Below the pieces are notes generated by a model. That model was not told the DNA's origin and ran no database searches. It worked only from the letters and a program-made list of their open reading frames with translations. Made by a program: the position numbers and the translations under genes. A stretch of DNA of 51,759 nt from Streptomyces canus (GTDB taxonomy: Bacteria; Actinomycetota; Actinomycetes; Streptomycetales; Streptomycetaceae): the NCBI RefSeq assembly GCF_001514145.1, contig NZ_KQ948673.1, positions 33,716 through 85,474 of the forward strand, given 5' to 3'. This document shows, piece by piece, positions 24,407 through 32,391 of the stretch; the stretch's first letter is position 1; each line of letters starts with the position of its first letter.

Positions 24407-25612
24407 ATGCACGTGAACAAGGCGATCTGGACGGCGGCAGCGGTGGGCGCCGTACTGGTGACGGCATTACCGGCGACCGAGGCATCCGCGGCGCCGACGA
24501 CCCTCGTGGTGGCGACGAACGGGAACGACAGCGCCCCGGGCACCCTCGCGCAGCCCTTGCGCACCGTCCAACGGGCGGTGGACCTGGCGAAGCCCGGCGA
24601 CACCATCGCGGTACGGGCCGGGACCTACGCGCTCACCGACAACATCACCATCGCCACCTCCGGCACCGCGTCCCAGCCCATCTCCCTCGGCGCCTATCAG
24701 GGCGAGCGGGTCGTGATCGACGGGGAGCAACTGGCCGCGAGCCACACGCCGGTCGGCGGCAGCATCCCGCGGGCCGAACGGGGGGCGATCCACCAGGAGG
24801 CCTCCTACTGGCGGATCTCGGATCTCGAGATCGTGAACGGCCCCTACGGCGTCTACTGCGACGGGTGCAACGGCAATGTCTTCGCCCGGCTGAAGACCCA
24901 CGACAACTACGAGTCCGGCTTCCAGCTCCAGGGCGCCTCCAGCAACAACCAGATCCTGAACCTGGACAGTTACGGCAACCGCGATCCGCGCAAGAACGGC
25001 GAGAGCGCGGACGGGCTGGCCATCAAGGAGGGGTCGGGCACCGGCAACGTCGTGCGGGGCGCCCGGCTGTGGAACAACGTCGACGACGGCTTCGACGACT
25101 GGAAGTTCACCTCGCCGGTCGTCATCGAGAACACGATCGCGTACGGCAACGGATTCAATCGCTGGAACTTCCCCGACTTCGCGGGCGACGGCAACGGCTT
25201 CAAGCTCGGCGGCGGCAGCCCGGCACCGGCGGTGGGGCACACCCTGCGCAACTCGATCGCCTTCAAGAACGCGGCGCACGGCGTGACGGACAACGGCAAC
25301 ACCGGCGCCCTCGCCCTGTCGCGCAACTCCACGTGGGCCAACGGCGGAACCGGCTTCGACACCGACGTCTCGGGCGGCAAGGCCAAGCTGACCGGGAACC
25401 TGTCCGTCGCCGACGCCAAGGCGGCCGCGCTCGGCTCGGCGACCGTCTCCAGCGGCAACTCCTGGGATCTGGGCGGCACATGGAACGCGTCCTCGGTGCT
25501 GAGTACGGATCCGGCGCCGCTCACGGGCGCACGTGGGGCCGACGGTTCACTGCCGTCGGCGCCGTCGTTCCTGGTGCCGCGGAGCGGGGCCGCGGTGGGC
25601 GCGAGGTTCTGA
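24407..25612 (+). CDS. Secreted pectate lyase-like parallel beta-helix protein (PL9 type), with TTA codon
   Basis: 401 aa from ATG 24407 with GGCGGGAG upstream. Residues 1-28 are a Sec signal peptide ending ASA. The mature part begins with TTLVVATNGNDSAPGTLAQPLRTVQRAVDLAKPGDTIAVRAGTY, the standard opening of right-handed beta-helix PL9 enzymes, followed by Asn/Asp-rich coils (NGESADGLAIKEGSGTGNVVRGARLWNNVDDGFDDWKF) that hold the calcium and catalytic region. It would depolymerise pectin extracellularly. Leu21 is encoded by TTA (24467-24469), the only in-frame TTA I found here, so translation should need the bldA tRNA. Confidence 0.88.
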   Translation: MHVNKAIWTAAAVGAVLVTALPATEASAAPTTLVVATNGNDSAPGTLAQPLRTVQRAVDLAKPGDTIAVRAGTYALTDNITIATSGTASQPISLGAYQGERVVIDGEQLAASHTPVGGSIPRAERGAIHQEASYWRISDLEIVNGPYGVYCDGCNGNVFARLKTHDNYESGFQLQGASSNNQILNLDSYGNRDPRKNGESADGLAIKEGSGTGNVVRGARLWNNVDDGFDDWKFTSPVVIENTIAYGNGFNRWNFPDFAGDGNGFKLGGGSPAPAVGHTLRNSIAFKNAAHGVTDNGNTGALALSRNSTWANGGTGFDTDVSGGKAKLTGNLSVADAKAAALGSATVSSGNSWDLGGTWNASSVLSTDPAPLTGARGADGSLPSAPSFLVPRSGAAVGARF

Positions 25613-25664
25613 TCCGGCCGACCCGGTGGCACGGGGCACGAGCCGTATGGATCATGCTTCTCCC

Positions 25665-26075
25665 ATGCCCTCGACGCCCCGCGCCTCCCTGATCGGCTCC
25701 GCCTCCTGCACCGTCGTCGTCTGCCGGGGCTGCTGCTGCGGCGACGCCCGCAAAAACCCCGGCACCGACCACGCCTGGCAGTTGGAGCTGCTGCGGGCGG
25801 GGGCGGCCGAGCACGGCTTCCAGGTCCGTACGACCGACTGCCTGGGCCCCTGCGACCAGGCGAACGTCATCGTCGTGCGGCCCTCCGCCGCCGGGCGCCG
25901 GGCGGGCGGCCGGGCCGCCTGGATCGGGTTCGTGATGGACGACGAGGGCACCGAGGAGGTCGTGCAGTGGGCGGCCGCGGGCGGACCGGGGGTCGCCGAG
26001 CCGCCGCTCACGCTGGAACTGCAGTTCATCGAGCCGCCGCGGGAGGCCCGGGTGCGGTCCCGTCGCCGCCGCTGA
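25665..26075 (+). CDS. Thioredoxin-like (2Fe-2S) ferredoxin-domain protein
   Basis: 136 aa from ATG 25665 (ATG 25647 would add six residues). The cysteine pattern VCRGCCCGDAR near the start and TDCLGPCDQANVIVVRP near residue 60 matches the thioredoxin-like 2Fe-2S fold (as in NuoE C-terminal or Shethna-type proteins), in which four Cys bind the cluster. The tail is Arg-rich. A role in electron transfer is likely, but the partner is unknown. It follows the pectate lyase gene by about 50 bp and precedes rpmF without a clear terminator. Confidence 0.78.
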   Translation: MPSTPRASLIGSASCTVVVCRGCCCGDARKNPGTDHAWQLELLRAGAAEHGFQVRTTDCLGPCDQANVIVVRPSAAGRRAGGRAAWIGFVMDDEGTEEVVQWAAAGGPGVAEPPLTLELQFIEPPREARVRSRRRR

Positions 26076-26082
26076 CTGTTAA

Positions 26083-26097
26083 TGGGATCCATTTTCA
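26083..26097. promoter_or_regulatory. Possible Zur box upstream of zinc-free rpmF
   Basis: TGGGATC-C-ATTTTCA has a right half identical to the streptomycete Zur half-site ATTTTCA and a poorly conserved left half. It overlaps the palindrome AATGG-GAT-CCATT (26081-26093). Cysteine-free ribosomal paralogues are typically Zur-repressed; the assignment rests on that plus the half-site. Confidence 0.45.
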
Positions 26098-26105
26098 TGT
26101 AGCGT

Positions 26106-26130
26106 CCTCGGTGCTCACCCACCGAGGAGG
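26106..26130 (+). promoter_or_regulatory. Leader hairpin covering the rpmF ribosome binding site
   Basis: CCTCGGTG (26106-26113) pairs perfectly with CACCGAGG (26120-26127) around the loop CTCACC. The 3' arm includes part of GAGGAGG (26124-26130), the Shine-Dalgarno of rpmF. When folded, the hairpin should reduce ribosome access. Confidence 0.5.
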
Positions 26131-26138
26131 TTCCCGCC

Positions 26139-26309
26139 ATGGCTGTCCCCAAGCGGAAGATGTCCCGCAGCAACACCCGCCACCGCCGTTCGCAGTGGAA
26201 GGCCGCCACCACCCAACTGGTGCCCGTCACGATCGCCGGCGTCGCCCATCTCGTCCCGCAGAACCTGGTCAAGGCGTACGAGCGCGGCCTGTTGCGCCCC
26301 GAGGGCTGA
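26139..26309 (+). CDS. rpmF: 50S ribosomal protein L32, cysteine-free (zinc-independent) paralogue
   Basis: 56 aa. It opens with AVPKRKMSRSNTRHRRSQWKA, the conserved L32 N-terminus, and lacks the four cysteines of the zinc-ribbon form, so it is the C-minus type. Such paralogues replace the zinc-binding L32 when zinc is scarce and free zinc from ribosomes. The start ATG 26139 follows GAGGAGG by eight bases. A Zur-like half-site and a leader hairpin precede it, consistent with control by zinc. The gene ends 9 bp before the convergent nucleotidyltransferase gene. Confidence 0.95.
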   Translation: MAVPKRKMSRSNTRHRRSQWKAATTQLVPVTIAGVAHLVPQNLVKAYERGLLRPEG

Positions 26310-26318
26310 GGCCCCCGC

Positions 26319-26999
26319 TCACGCCGCCGTGTCGTAGAACTCCGCGCGGACGCGGCGCAGCCACGCCTCAGCCGGTCGCTCGTCGGGCCGGTCCGGCAGC
26401 ACACTGCGGGTCTCGGCGAACGCGGTCTCGTAGTGGGCGAGCAGTGACCGGGCGGAGGCGGGATCGGCGGCGACGGCGTCCCCGAAGCGGTGGTACTCCT
26501 CGGGGTCCACGACGCGCACGGCGAGCCGTCCGGTGGTGTACAGCTCCAGGCCCTGGTGGCAGAGCCGCTTCAGATGCCGGGCGTGCTTGGCGGTGCGGTG
26601 GTCGCCGGCGCGGCTCTCCAGTTTCCTGAACTGCTGGGTGGCGTACCCGAGATAGGCGTCCCGGACCCGCTGGGCGCTCAGGAACGATCCGCGGATGCCG
26701 ATGAGTTCGTCGCCCAGCGGGGTGCGCACCTCGTACAGCTCGTCCGGCAGCCAGACCAGCTCCATCACGGTCGGATTGCCGCCGAGGGCGAGCCTGCACC
26801 ACTTCGCCGCCTCGTGCAGGGTGCGGTCCGGTGCCGTGGTCACGTGGGACTCCTTCGGCGTGTGCAGGCCGAGCAGGGTCTCGGTGGGCGCGGCGAACAT
26901 GCCGAGCCGGTCCACGTCGGAGCCCTCGCGGGCGAGTCCGTACGCGGTCGAGCCGACGACGCCGGAGAGCAGGATGTTCTGGACGGTCACGCCGTCCAT
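26319..26999 (-). CDS. Nucleotidyltransferase (RlaP-like, DNA polymerase beta superfamily)
   Basis: 226 aa from ATG 26999. The N-terminal motif GSTAYGLAREGSDVDRLGMFAAP carries the GS and DxD residues of pol-beta-type nucleotidyltransferases in the form typical of PF10127/RlaP proteins. A helical region follows (KWCRLALGGNPTVMELVWLP, YLGYATQQFRKLES, KHARHLKRLCHQGLELYTTGRL). RlaP relatives are linked to RNA-repair operons and transfer a nucleotide to an unknown acceptor. No RtcB or RtcA lies next to it here. The specific substrate is unknown. Confidence 0.82.
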   Translation of the reverse strand: MDGVTVQNILLSGVVGSTAYGLAREGSDVDRLGMFAAPTETLLGLHTPKESHVTTAPDRTLHEAAKWCRLALGGNPTVMELVWLPDELYEVRTPLGDELIGIRGSFLSAQRVRDAYLGYATQQFRKLESRAGDHRTAKHARHLKRLCHQGLELYTTGRLAVRVVDPEEYHRFGDAVAADPASARSLLAHYETAFAETRSVLPDRPDERPAEAWLRRVRAEFYDTAA

Positions 27000-27075
27000 T
27001 GTGCTGACCTGCGGCGATCGCGGTCATCCGGTTTTCCGGCGGGAATACCGCACCCGGTCACGTGTTGAACCCTGT

Positions 27076-28074
27076 GTGAGTTCCGTGATCGCCGCCACCC
27101 GCTTCTCCGTCCTGGACCGCTCCCGCACCCGCGAGGGCGGCACGAACGCGCAGGCGCTGCGGGACACCGTCCGGCTGGCGCGGGAGCTGGAAGGGCTGGG
27201 CTACCACCGCTTCTGGGTCTCGGAACACCACGGCGTGCCGGGAGTCGCGGGCTCCGCACCGACCGTGCTGGCGGCCGCCGTCGCCTCCGCCACGGACACG
27301 ATCCGGGTCGGCACCGGCGGAGTGATGCTGCCCAACCACCAACCCCTGGTCGTCGCCGAACAGTTCGGGGTGCTGGAGTCCCTCTTCCCCGGCCGGATCG
27401 ACATGGGCCTGGGGCGCTCGGTCGGGTTCACCGACGGTGTGCGCAAGGCGCTGGGCCGCGGCAAGGACGACGCCGACGACTTCGCCGTACAGCTGGAGGA
27501 ACTGCTGGGCTGGTTCCGCGGCACCTCCCCGACGGGCGTGCACGCCCGGCCGGCCGAAGGCCTGACCGTGCCGCCTTTCGTGCTGGCCATGGGCGAGGGA
27601 GCCGCGATCGCGGCCCGTGCGGGCCTGCCGATGGTCATCGGCGACCTCAGGAGCCGCGACAGGATGCAGCGCGGCATCGACCACTACCGCGCGCATTTCC
27701 GGCCCTCACCCTGGGCGCGGGAGCCGTATGTCGTCATCTCCGGGACGGTCGCGGTGGCCGCCACGCCGGAGGAGGCACGGCGTCTGCTGATCCCGGAGGC
27801 CTGGGCGATGGCGTACTCCCGCACCCACGGCACCTTCCCGCCGCTCCCGCCCGCGGAGCGCGTCGAGGGTCTCGCGATGACGGAGAAGGAACGCGGCTTC
27901 TACGAGGCCGGTCTCGCCGGGCACATCGCCGGCACCGAGGAACAGGTCGCCCACGAGCTGGAGACGGTACTGAAGGAGACGGCGGCGCAGGAGGTCCTGG
28001 TCACGACCAGCACGTACGACCGCGAGGCCCTGCTGGACTCCTACCGGCGGCTGGCGACGATCACCTCCGGTTAG
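27076..28074 (+). CDS. LLM-class flavin-dependent oxidoreductase (MsnO8-like)
   Basis: 332 aa from GTG 27076 (GTG 27085 is possible). It is a luciferase-like monooxygenase: VRLARELEGLGYHRFWVSEHHGVPGVAGSAPTVLAAAVASATDTIRVGTGGVMLPNHQPLVVAEQFGVLESLFPGRIDMGLGRS is the typical start of the MsnO8/LuxA-like FMN-dependent subgroup, with the SEHH motif. Members oxidise small organic substrates with reduced flavin and O2. No partner flavin reductase is adjacent. The uvrA2 gene follows after 10 bp, but with its own possible promoter. Confidence 0.88.
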   Translation: MSSVIAATRFSVLDRSRTREGGTNAQALRDTVRLARELEGLGYHRFWVSEHHGVPGVAGSAPTVLAAAVASATDTIRVGTGGVMLPNHQPLVVAEQFGVLESLFPGRIDMGLGRSVGFTDGVRKALGRGKDDADDFAVQLEELLGWFRGTSPTGVHARPAEGLTVPPFVLAMGEGAAIAARAGLPMVIGDLRSRDRMQRGIDHYRAHFRPSPWAREPYVVISGTVAVAATPEEARRLLIPEAWAMAYSRTHGTFPPLPPAERVEGLAMTEKERGFYEAGLAGHIAGTEEQVAHELETVLKETAAQEVLVTTSTYDREALLDSYRRLATITSG

Positions 28075-28077
28075 AGT
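28072..28077 (+). promoter_or_regulatory. Possible -10 for a leaderless uvrA2 transcript
   Basis: TAGAGT overlaps the stop codon of the oxidoreductase gene and ends seven bases before the ATG at 28085. There is no Shine-Dalgarno before that ATG. A clear -35 is not seen. Confidence 0.35.
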
Positions 28078-28084
28078 CGTTTGC

Positions 28085-30433
28085 ATGCACGACCCCAGCG
28101 GCTCCCACGACCCGTACGTCCGCGTCCGCGGTGCCCGTGAGCACAATCTCCAAGGGGTGGATGTCGACATTCCGCGGGATGTGCTGGCCGTGTTCACGGG
28201 GGTGTCCGGGTCGGGGAAGTCGTCGCTGGCGTTCGGGACGATCTACGCGGAGGCTCAGCGGCGGTACTTCGAGTCGGTGGCTCCCTATGCGCGCCGGCTG
28301 ATCCATCAGGTGGGCGCGCCGAAGGTCGCCGAGATCACCGGCCTGCCGCCCGCGGTCTCGCTCGAGCAGCGTCGTTCGGCGCCGACGTCCCGCTCGTCCG
28401 TGGGGACGGTCACCAATCTCTCGAACTCGCTGCGCATGCTGTTCTCCCGGGCCGGTGACTACCCGCCGGGCGCCGAACGGCTCGACTCGGACTCCTTCTC
28501 CCCCAATACGGCGGTCGGCGCCTGCCCGGAGTGCCATGGCCTGGGCCGCGTCCACCGTACGACCGAACAGTCGCTGGTCCCCGACCCGTCGCTGTCGATC
28601 CGGGCGGGCGCCATCGCGGCGTGGCCCGGTGCCTGGCAGGGCAAGAACCTGCGGGACATCCTCGACGCGCTCGGTTACGACGTGGACCGGCCCTGGCGTG
28701 ACCTGCCCGCCGAACAGCGGGAGTGGATCCTGTTCACCGACGAGCAGCCGGTCGTCACCGTGCACCCGGTGCGCGACGCCGACCGCATTCAACGCCCCTA
28801 CCAGGGTACGTACATGAGCGCCCGCCGCTATGTCCTCAAGACCTTCGCGGACTCCAAGAGCCAGACCCTCAGGGCGAAGGCCGAGGGGTTCCTGGTCTCC
28901 GCCCCGTGCCCGGTCTGCGGCGGCAGCAGGCTGCGTCCGGAGGCGCTGGCGGTCACCTTCGCGGGCCGCACGATCGCCGACATCGCGGCGCTGCCGCTGA
29001 CCGAGCTGGCCGCCTCGCTGGTCGCCCGCGGCGAGACCGCGCGGGTCCTCACCGACGACCTCAAGGCCCGTATCGCGCCCATCCTCGAGCTCGGTCTCGG
29101 CTATCTCAGCCTGGACCGCGCGACGCCCACCCTGTCCGCCGGTGAACTCCAACGGCTGCGGCTCGCCACCCAGTTGCGGTCCGGGCTGTTCGGAGTCGTG
29201 TACGTCCTCGACGAACCCTCCGCCGGACTGCACCCCGCGGACACCGAGGCTCTCCTCACCGTGCTGGCGCGGCTGAAGGCGGCCGGCAACTCGGTGTTCG
29301 TGGTGGAGCACCAGCTGGACGTCATGCGCGGGGCGGACTGGCTGGTGGACGTCGGGCCGCGAGCGGGTGAGCACGGCGGGCGGGTGCTGCACAGCGGCCC
29401 GGTGGAGCAGCTGGCCGAGGTCGCGGAATCGGCGACGGCTCGGTTCCTGTTCGACCACTCCCCCGTGCTGAAGCGTGAAGCGCGGTCATGGCGAGGCCGG
29501 TTGACGGTCGGTCCGGTCGACCGGCACAACCTGCGCGGGGTGACGGCCGAGTTCCCGCTCGGCGTGTTCACCGCGGTGACCGGGGTGTCGGGCTCGGGCA
29601 AGTCCACGCTGGTCGGCGAGATCACGGAGGAGCGGGAGGGGGTGGGCCGTCTGGTCTCGGTCGACCAGAAGCCGATCGGCCGGACCCCGCGCTCCAACCT
29701 GGCGACCTACACGGGTCTGTTCGACGTCGTGCGCAAGGTCTTCGCCAGCACCGACGAGGCGCGTGAACGCGGTTACGGTGTGGGCCGGTTCTCCTTCAAT
29801 GTGGCGGGAGGTCGCTGCGAGACCTGCCAGGGCGAGGGGTTCGTCAGCGTGGAGCTGCTCTTCCTGCCCAGCACCTATGCGCCCTGCCCGGACTGCGGCG
29901 GGGCCCGCTACAACCCCGCCACGCTCGAGGTGACGTACCGGGGACGGAACATCGCCCAGGTGCTCGACCTCACCGTGGAGTCGGCGGCGGACTTCTTCGC
30001 GGACACCCCGGCCGTGGCCCGCAGTCTCGCCACCCTCCTCGACGTCGGTCTCGGCTACCTCCGCCTCGGCCAGCCCGCCACCGAACTCTCCGGCGGCGAG
30101 GCCCAGCGCATCAAGCTCGCGAGCGAACTCCAGCGCGTCCGTGGCGCCCACACCCTGTACCTCCTCGACGAACCCACGACCGGCCTCCACCCGGCCGACG
30201 TGGAGGTCCTCATGCGCCAACTCCACGGCCTCGTCGACGCCGGCCACACGGTGATCGTCGTCGAGCACGACATGTCGGTCGTGGCGGGCGCGGACTGGGT
30301 CATCGACCTGGGCCCGGGCGGCGGGGATGCAGGCGGACGGATCGTGGCGGCGGGAACGCCGGGGGATGTGGCCGGGGTGGAGGAGAGCGTCACGGCCCCT
30401 TACCTGGCAAGGGCATTGACGTCGGGCACCTGA
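28085..30433 (+). CDS. UvrA-like ABC ATPase (UvrA2 / class II, lacking the UvrB-binding domain)
   Basis: 782 aa, about 160 shorter than housekeeping UvrA. It has two ABC modules: Walker A GVSGSGKSS (about residue 39) and GVSGSGKST (about residue 500), signature motifs LSAGELQRLRLA and LSGGEAQRIKLA, and zinc-module cysteines (CPECHGLG, CPVCGGSRL, CETCQGEGF, CPDCGGARY). The missing UvrB-binding segment is typical of UvrA2 and drug-resistance DrrC-like proteins, which act in tolerance to bulky DNA adducts or DNA-binding antibiotics. No biosynthetic cluster is adjacent, so a general DNA-damage role is likely. A terminator hairpin overlaps its stop. Confidence 0.9.
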   Translation: MHDPSGSHDPYVRVRGAREHNLQGVDVDIPRDVLAVFTGVSGSGKSSLAFGTIYAEAQRRYFESVAPYARRLIHQVGAPKVAEITGLPPAVSLEQRRSAPTSRSSVGTVTNLSNSLRMLFSRAGDYPPGAERLDSDSFSPNTAVGACPECHGLGRVHRTTEQSLVPDPSLSIRAGAIAAWPGAWQGKNLRDILDALGYDVDRPWRDLPAEQREWILFTDEQPVVTVHPVRDADRIQRPYQGTYMSARRYVLKTFADSKSQTLRAKAEGFLVSAPCPVCGGSRLRPEALAVTFAGRTIADIAALPLTELAASLVARGETARVLTDDLKARIAPILELGLGYLSLDRATPTLSAGELQRLRLATQLRSGLFGVVYVLDEPSAGLHPADTEALLTVLARLKAAGNSVFVVEHQLDVMRGADWLVDVGPRAGEHGGRVLHSGPVEQLAEVAESATARFLFDHSPVLKREARSWRGRLTVGPVDRHNLRGVTAEFPLGVFTAVTGVSGSGKSTLVGEITEEREGVGRLVSVDQKPIGRTPRSNLATYTGLFDVVRKVFASTDEARERGYGVGRFSFNVAGGRCETCQGEGFVSVELLFLPSTYAPCPDCGGARYNPATLEVTYRGRNIAQVLDLTVESAADFFADTPAVARSLATLLDVGLGYLRLGQPATELSGGEAQRIKLASELQRVRGAHTLYLLDEPTTGLHPADVEVLMRQLHGLVDAGHTVIVVEHDMSVVAGADWVIDLGPGGGDAGGRIVAAGTPGDVAGVEESVTAPYLARALTSGT

Positions 30434-30450
30434 CCATGGGGTGCCCGACG
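30420..30450. terminator. Terminator hairpin at the end of uvrA2
   Basis: CGTCGGGCACC (30420-30430) pairs perfectly with GGTGCCCGACG (30440-30450) with a 9-base loop. The stem includes the last codons of uvrA2, and the hairpin faces the convergent olsA stop at 30477. Confidence 0.75.
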
Positions 30451-30476
30451 GTGACCGCCCCCGCCGTCCGGCAGGC

Positions 30477-31313
30477 TCATGGCTGTTGCCCGTCGGGCGG
30501 CCGGGGTGTCAGCCGGCCCGTGTGCTGCCCGGTCCGCCCATGGCACGAGCACGACTGCGCCGCCCGGGCCAGTGAGCGTCGGTCGGGGTGCCTGCCCGGG
30601 GTGACGGGGTCCGCAACCTCCACCTCGGCCATCAGTCCCCGTGCCGACACCACCCGCCACACCGACGCGAGCAGAGAGTCGTCGCCGATGAAGGCGGGGG
30701 CCGTACTGGACCCGCCGTCGACAAGGCGGTACCGCAGACTCACCGGCTGGACGGGCACCCCGGCGTCCAGGGCCGCCTGGAACACCGCGCGACGGAAGTG
30801 ACCCTGGGCACGGCCGCACCAGGTGCTGCCCTCGGGGAAGACGGCGACCGCGGAGCCCCCGCGCAACGCGTCGGCGATCCGGGCGACCGTGTCCGGGAGA
30901 GCACGCAGCCGGTCCCTCTCGATGAACAGCGCGCCGCTGCGGGCCGTCAGCCATCCCGCCACGGGCCACCGCCGGATCTCGGACTTGGCGAGCATTCGGG
31001 CGGGGCGTACCGCGGCGAGCAGCGGGATGTCCAGCCAGGAGATGTGGTTGGCGACCAGGAGCACCCCGCCCGGGGGCGTGGTGGCGCCGGACATGCGGAC
31101 CCGGACCCCCGAGGCCCGCACCAGCGCCCGGCACCACCACCTGACCGCGCCGGCCGGGATCAACCGGCCGACCGGCAGCAACGCGATCCCGGCGAGCAGC
31201 ACCGACGTGACCGCGAGGAGACGCACCACGGCACGGGGTACGGCCGTGGCGGCCCCCGTCCGCTCCAGACACGTCCCCGGGGTGCAGGGCGCGCTGGGCA
31301 GCCAGACGCTCAT
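30477..31313 (-). CDS. olsA: Lyso-ornithine lipid O-acyltransferase OlsA-type (PlsC family)
   Basis: 278 aa from ATG 31313, which overlaps the stop of the GNAT gene upstream (ATGA). The PlsC-type motifs are NHISWLDIPLL (the HX4D catalytic pair) and FPEGSTWCG (block III). An N-terminal membrane segment spans about residues 30-53. Coupling to an OlsB-type N-acyltransferase identifies it as the second enzyme of ornithine-lipid synthesis, esterifying the 3-hydroxyl of lyso-ornithine lipid. A 1-acylglycerol-3-phosphate acyltransferase is the alternative by family. Confidence 0.82.
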   Translation of the reverse strand: MSVWLPSAPCTPGTCLERTGAATAVPRAVVRLLAVTSVLLAGIALLPVGRLIPAGAVRWWCRALVRASGVRVRMSGATTPPGGVLLVANHISWLDIPLLAAVRPARMLAKSEIRRWPVAGWLTARSGALFIERDRLRALPDTVARIADALRGGSAVAVFPEGSTWCGRAQGHFRRAVFQAALDAGVPVQPVSLRYRLVDGGSSTAPAFIGDDSLLASVWRVVSARGLMAEVEVADPVTPGRHPDRRSLARAAQSCSCHGRTGQHTGRLTPRPPDGQQP

Positions 31314-32083
31314 CAGGCCGGGGCGAGTGAAAGGAAGTGCCGCAGATAGCGGGCGTTGACCCGGCGCATCGACAGCAGCACGTACATGTCGGCGACCCCG
31401 AAGTCCGGGTCGTGGGCGGGCTGACCGCACACCCAGGCGCCGAGGCGGAGGTAGCCGCGCAGCAGCGGGGGCAGCTCGGTGTGGGCGGCGGGCGTCCCCT
31501 CGGCCGGCTCCCAGGGCAGCAGGGGCCGTACCCGGAACTCCTCGGGAGCCAGGTACTTGGTGCGCACCCGGTCCCAGGTACCGGCCGCGAGCACGCCGCC
31601 GTCGGCGAGCGGGATCGAGCAGCAGCCGGCCAGCCAGTCATGGCCGCGGTCCACCATGTAGCGGGCGATCCCGGCCCAGATGAGACCGATGACGGCCCCG
31701 TCGCGGTGGTCGGGGTGCACGCAGGAGCGGCCGACCTCGACGAGGCCCGGGCGGATCGCGTCGAGCGGTGCGAGGTCGAACTCGCTCTCCGAGTACAGGC
31801 GTCCGGCCACCGCGGCCCGCTCCGGGGGCAGCAGCCGGTAGGTGCCGACGACCTGGCCGGTCACGCTGTCGCGGACGAGCAGGTGGTCGCAGTAGGCGTC
31901 GAAGCCGTCCACGTCGAGGCCGGGCTCCGGGGTGGACAGGAGGGCGCCCATCTCCCCGGCGAACACGTCGTGCCGCAGCCGCTGCGCGGCCCGTACGTCG
32001 TCCTCGTCGCGGGCCAGACCGACGGTGTAGCGGGTGGGGGCGACGCTCTGCGGGGGACGGTCCAGGGTGGAAACGCCGTTCAT
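31313..32083 (-). CDS. olsB: L-ornithine N-alpha-acyltransferase OlsB-type (GNAT fold)
   Basis: 256 aa from ATG 32083 with GGAGAG upstream. It belongs to the Acetyltransf_5/hemolysin-like family: YTVGLARDEDDVRAAQRLRHDVFAGEMGA, DGFDAYCDHLLVRDSVTGQVVGTYRLLPPE, EVGRSCVHPDHRDGAVIGLIWAGIARYM and MYVLLSMRRVNARYLRHFL. These enzymes transfer a 3-hydroxyacyl group from ACP to ornithine, giving lyso-ornithine lipid. The ATGA link with the PlsC-type gene makes the olsB-olsA assignment convincing. Ornithine lipids are known membrane components in Streptomyces, increased at low phosphate. A palindrome lies 120-134 bp upstream. Confidence 0.85.
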   Translation of the reverse strand: MNGVSTLDRPPQSVAPTRYTVGLARDEDDVRAAQRLRHDVFAGEMGALLSTPEPGLDVDGFDAYCDHLLVRDSVTGQVVGTYRLLPPERAAVAGRLYSESEFDLAPLDAIRPGLVEVGRSCVHPDHRDGAVIGLIWAGIARYMVDRGHDWLAGCCSIPLADGGVLAAGTWDRVRTKYLAPEEFRVRPLLPWEPAEGTPAAHTELPPLLRGYLRLGAWVCGQPAHDPDFGVADMYVLLSMRRVNARYLRHFLSLAPA

Positions 32084-32202
32084 GGCACTCTCCAGGTCAC
32101 AGGCGGAGGCGGCGAGCGGTGCCGCTGTCCCTGTTCTCCCGACGCCGGTTGGCGTGTACGTGACGGGTTCCGAGAGTGCGGATGTGCGGAGGTTGAACGG
32201 CT

Positions 32203-32217
32203 CGGACAAAGTGTCCG
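32203..32217. promoter_or_regulatory. Perfect palindrome CGGACA-N3-TGTCCG upstream of olsB
   Basis: The arms CGGACA (32203-32208) and TGTCCG (32212-32217) surround AAG. It sits in the 308-bp region between olsB and the end of sdhB, about 120 bp from the olsB start. No gene is supported in that region; the rest holds the sdh terminator and GC-rich imperfect inverted repeats (32230-32285). Confidence 0.4.
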
Positions 32218-32328
32218 GGGCCTCCGACTCCGTAGACCGGCCGGTGTCCCACCGGTGGCCGGGGCAAGGCAACCCCGGGGCGGGGGCTACCGCGCACTGA
32301 TCGACACGGCCCTCTCCAAGTGACCTTG

Positions 32329-32363
32329 GCGGGGCCGGACCAGAGCACCACGTCCGACCCCGC
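32329..32363 (-). terminator. Terminator of the sdh operon
   Basis: GCGGGGCCGGAC (32329-32340) and GTCCGACCCCGC (32352-32363) form a 12-bp stem with one mismatch and an 11-base loop, about 30 bases past the sdhB stop in the direction of transcription. Confidence 0.7.
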
Positions 32364-32391
32364 CCGTCCGCACCTTGTCGGCGAACGTCTC

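Noticed and set aside
32218..32328. Possible riboswitch in the GC-rich inverted repeats upstream of olsB
   Set aside because: The repeats (CCGG/CCACCGGTGG, CCCCGG) are short, overlapping and match no known riboswitch core that I recognise.
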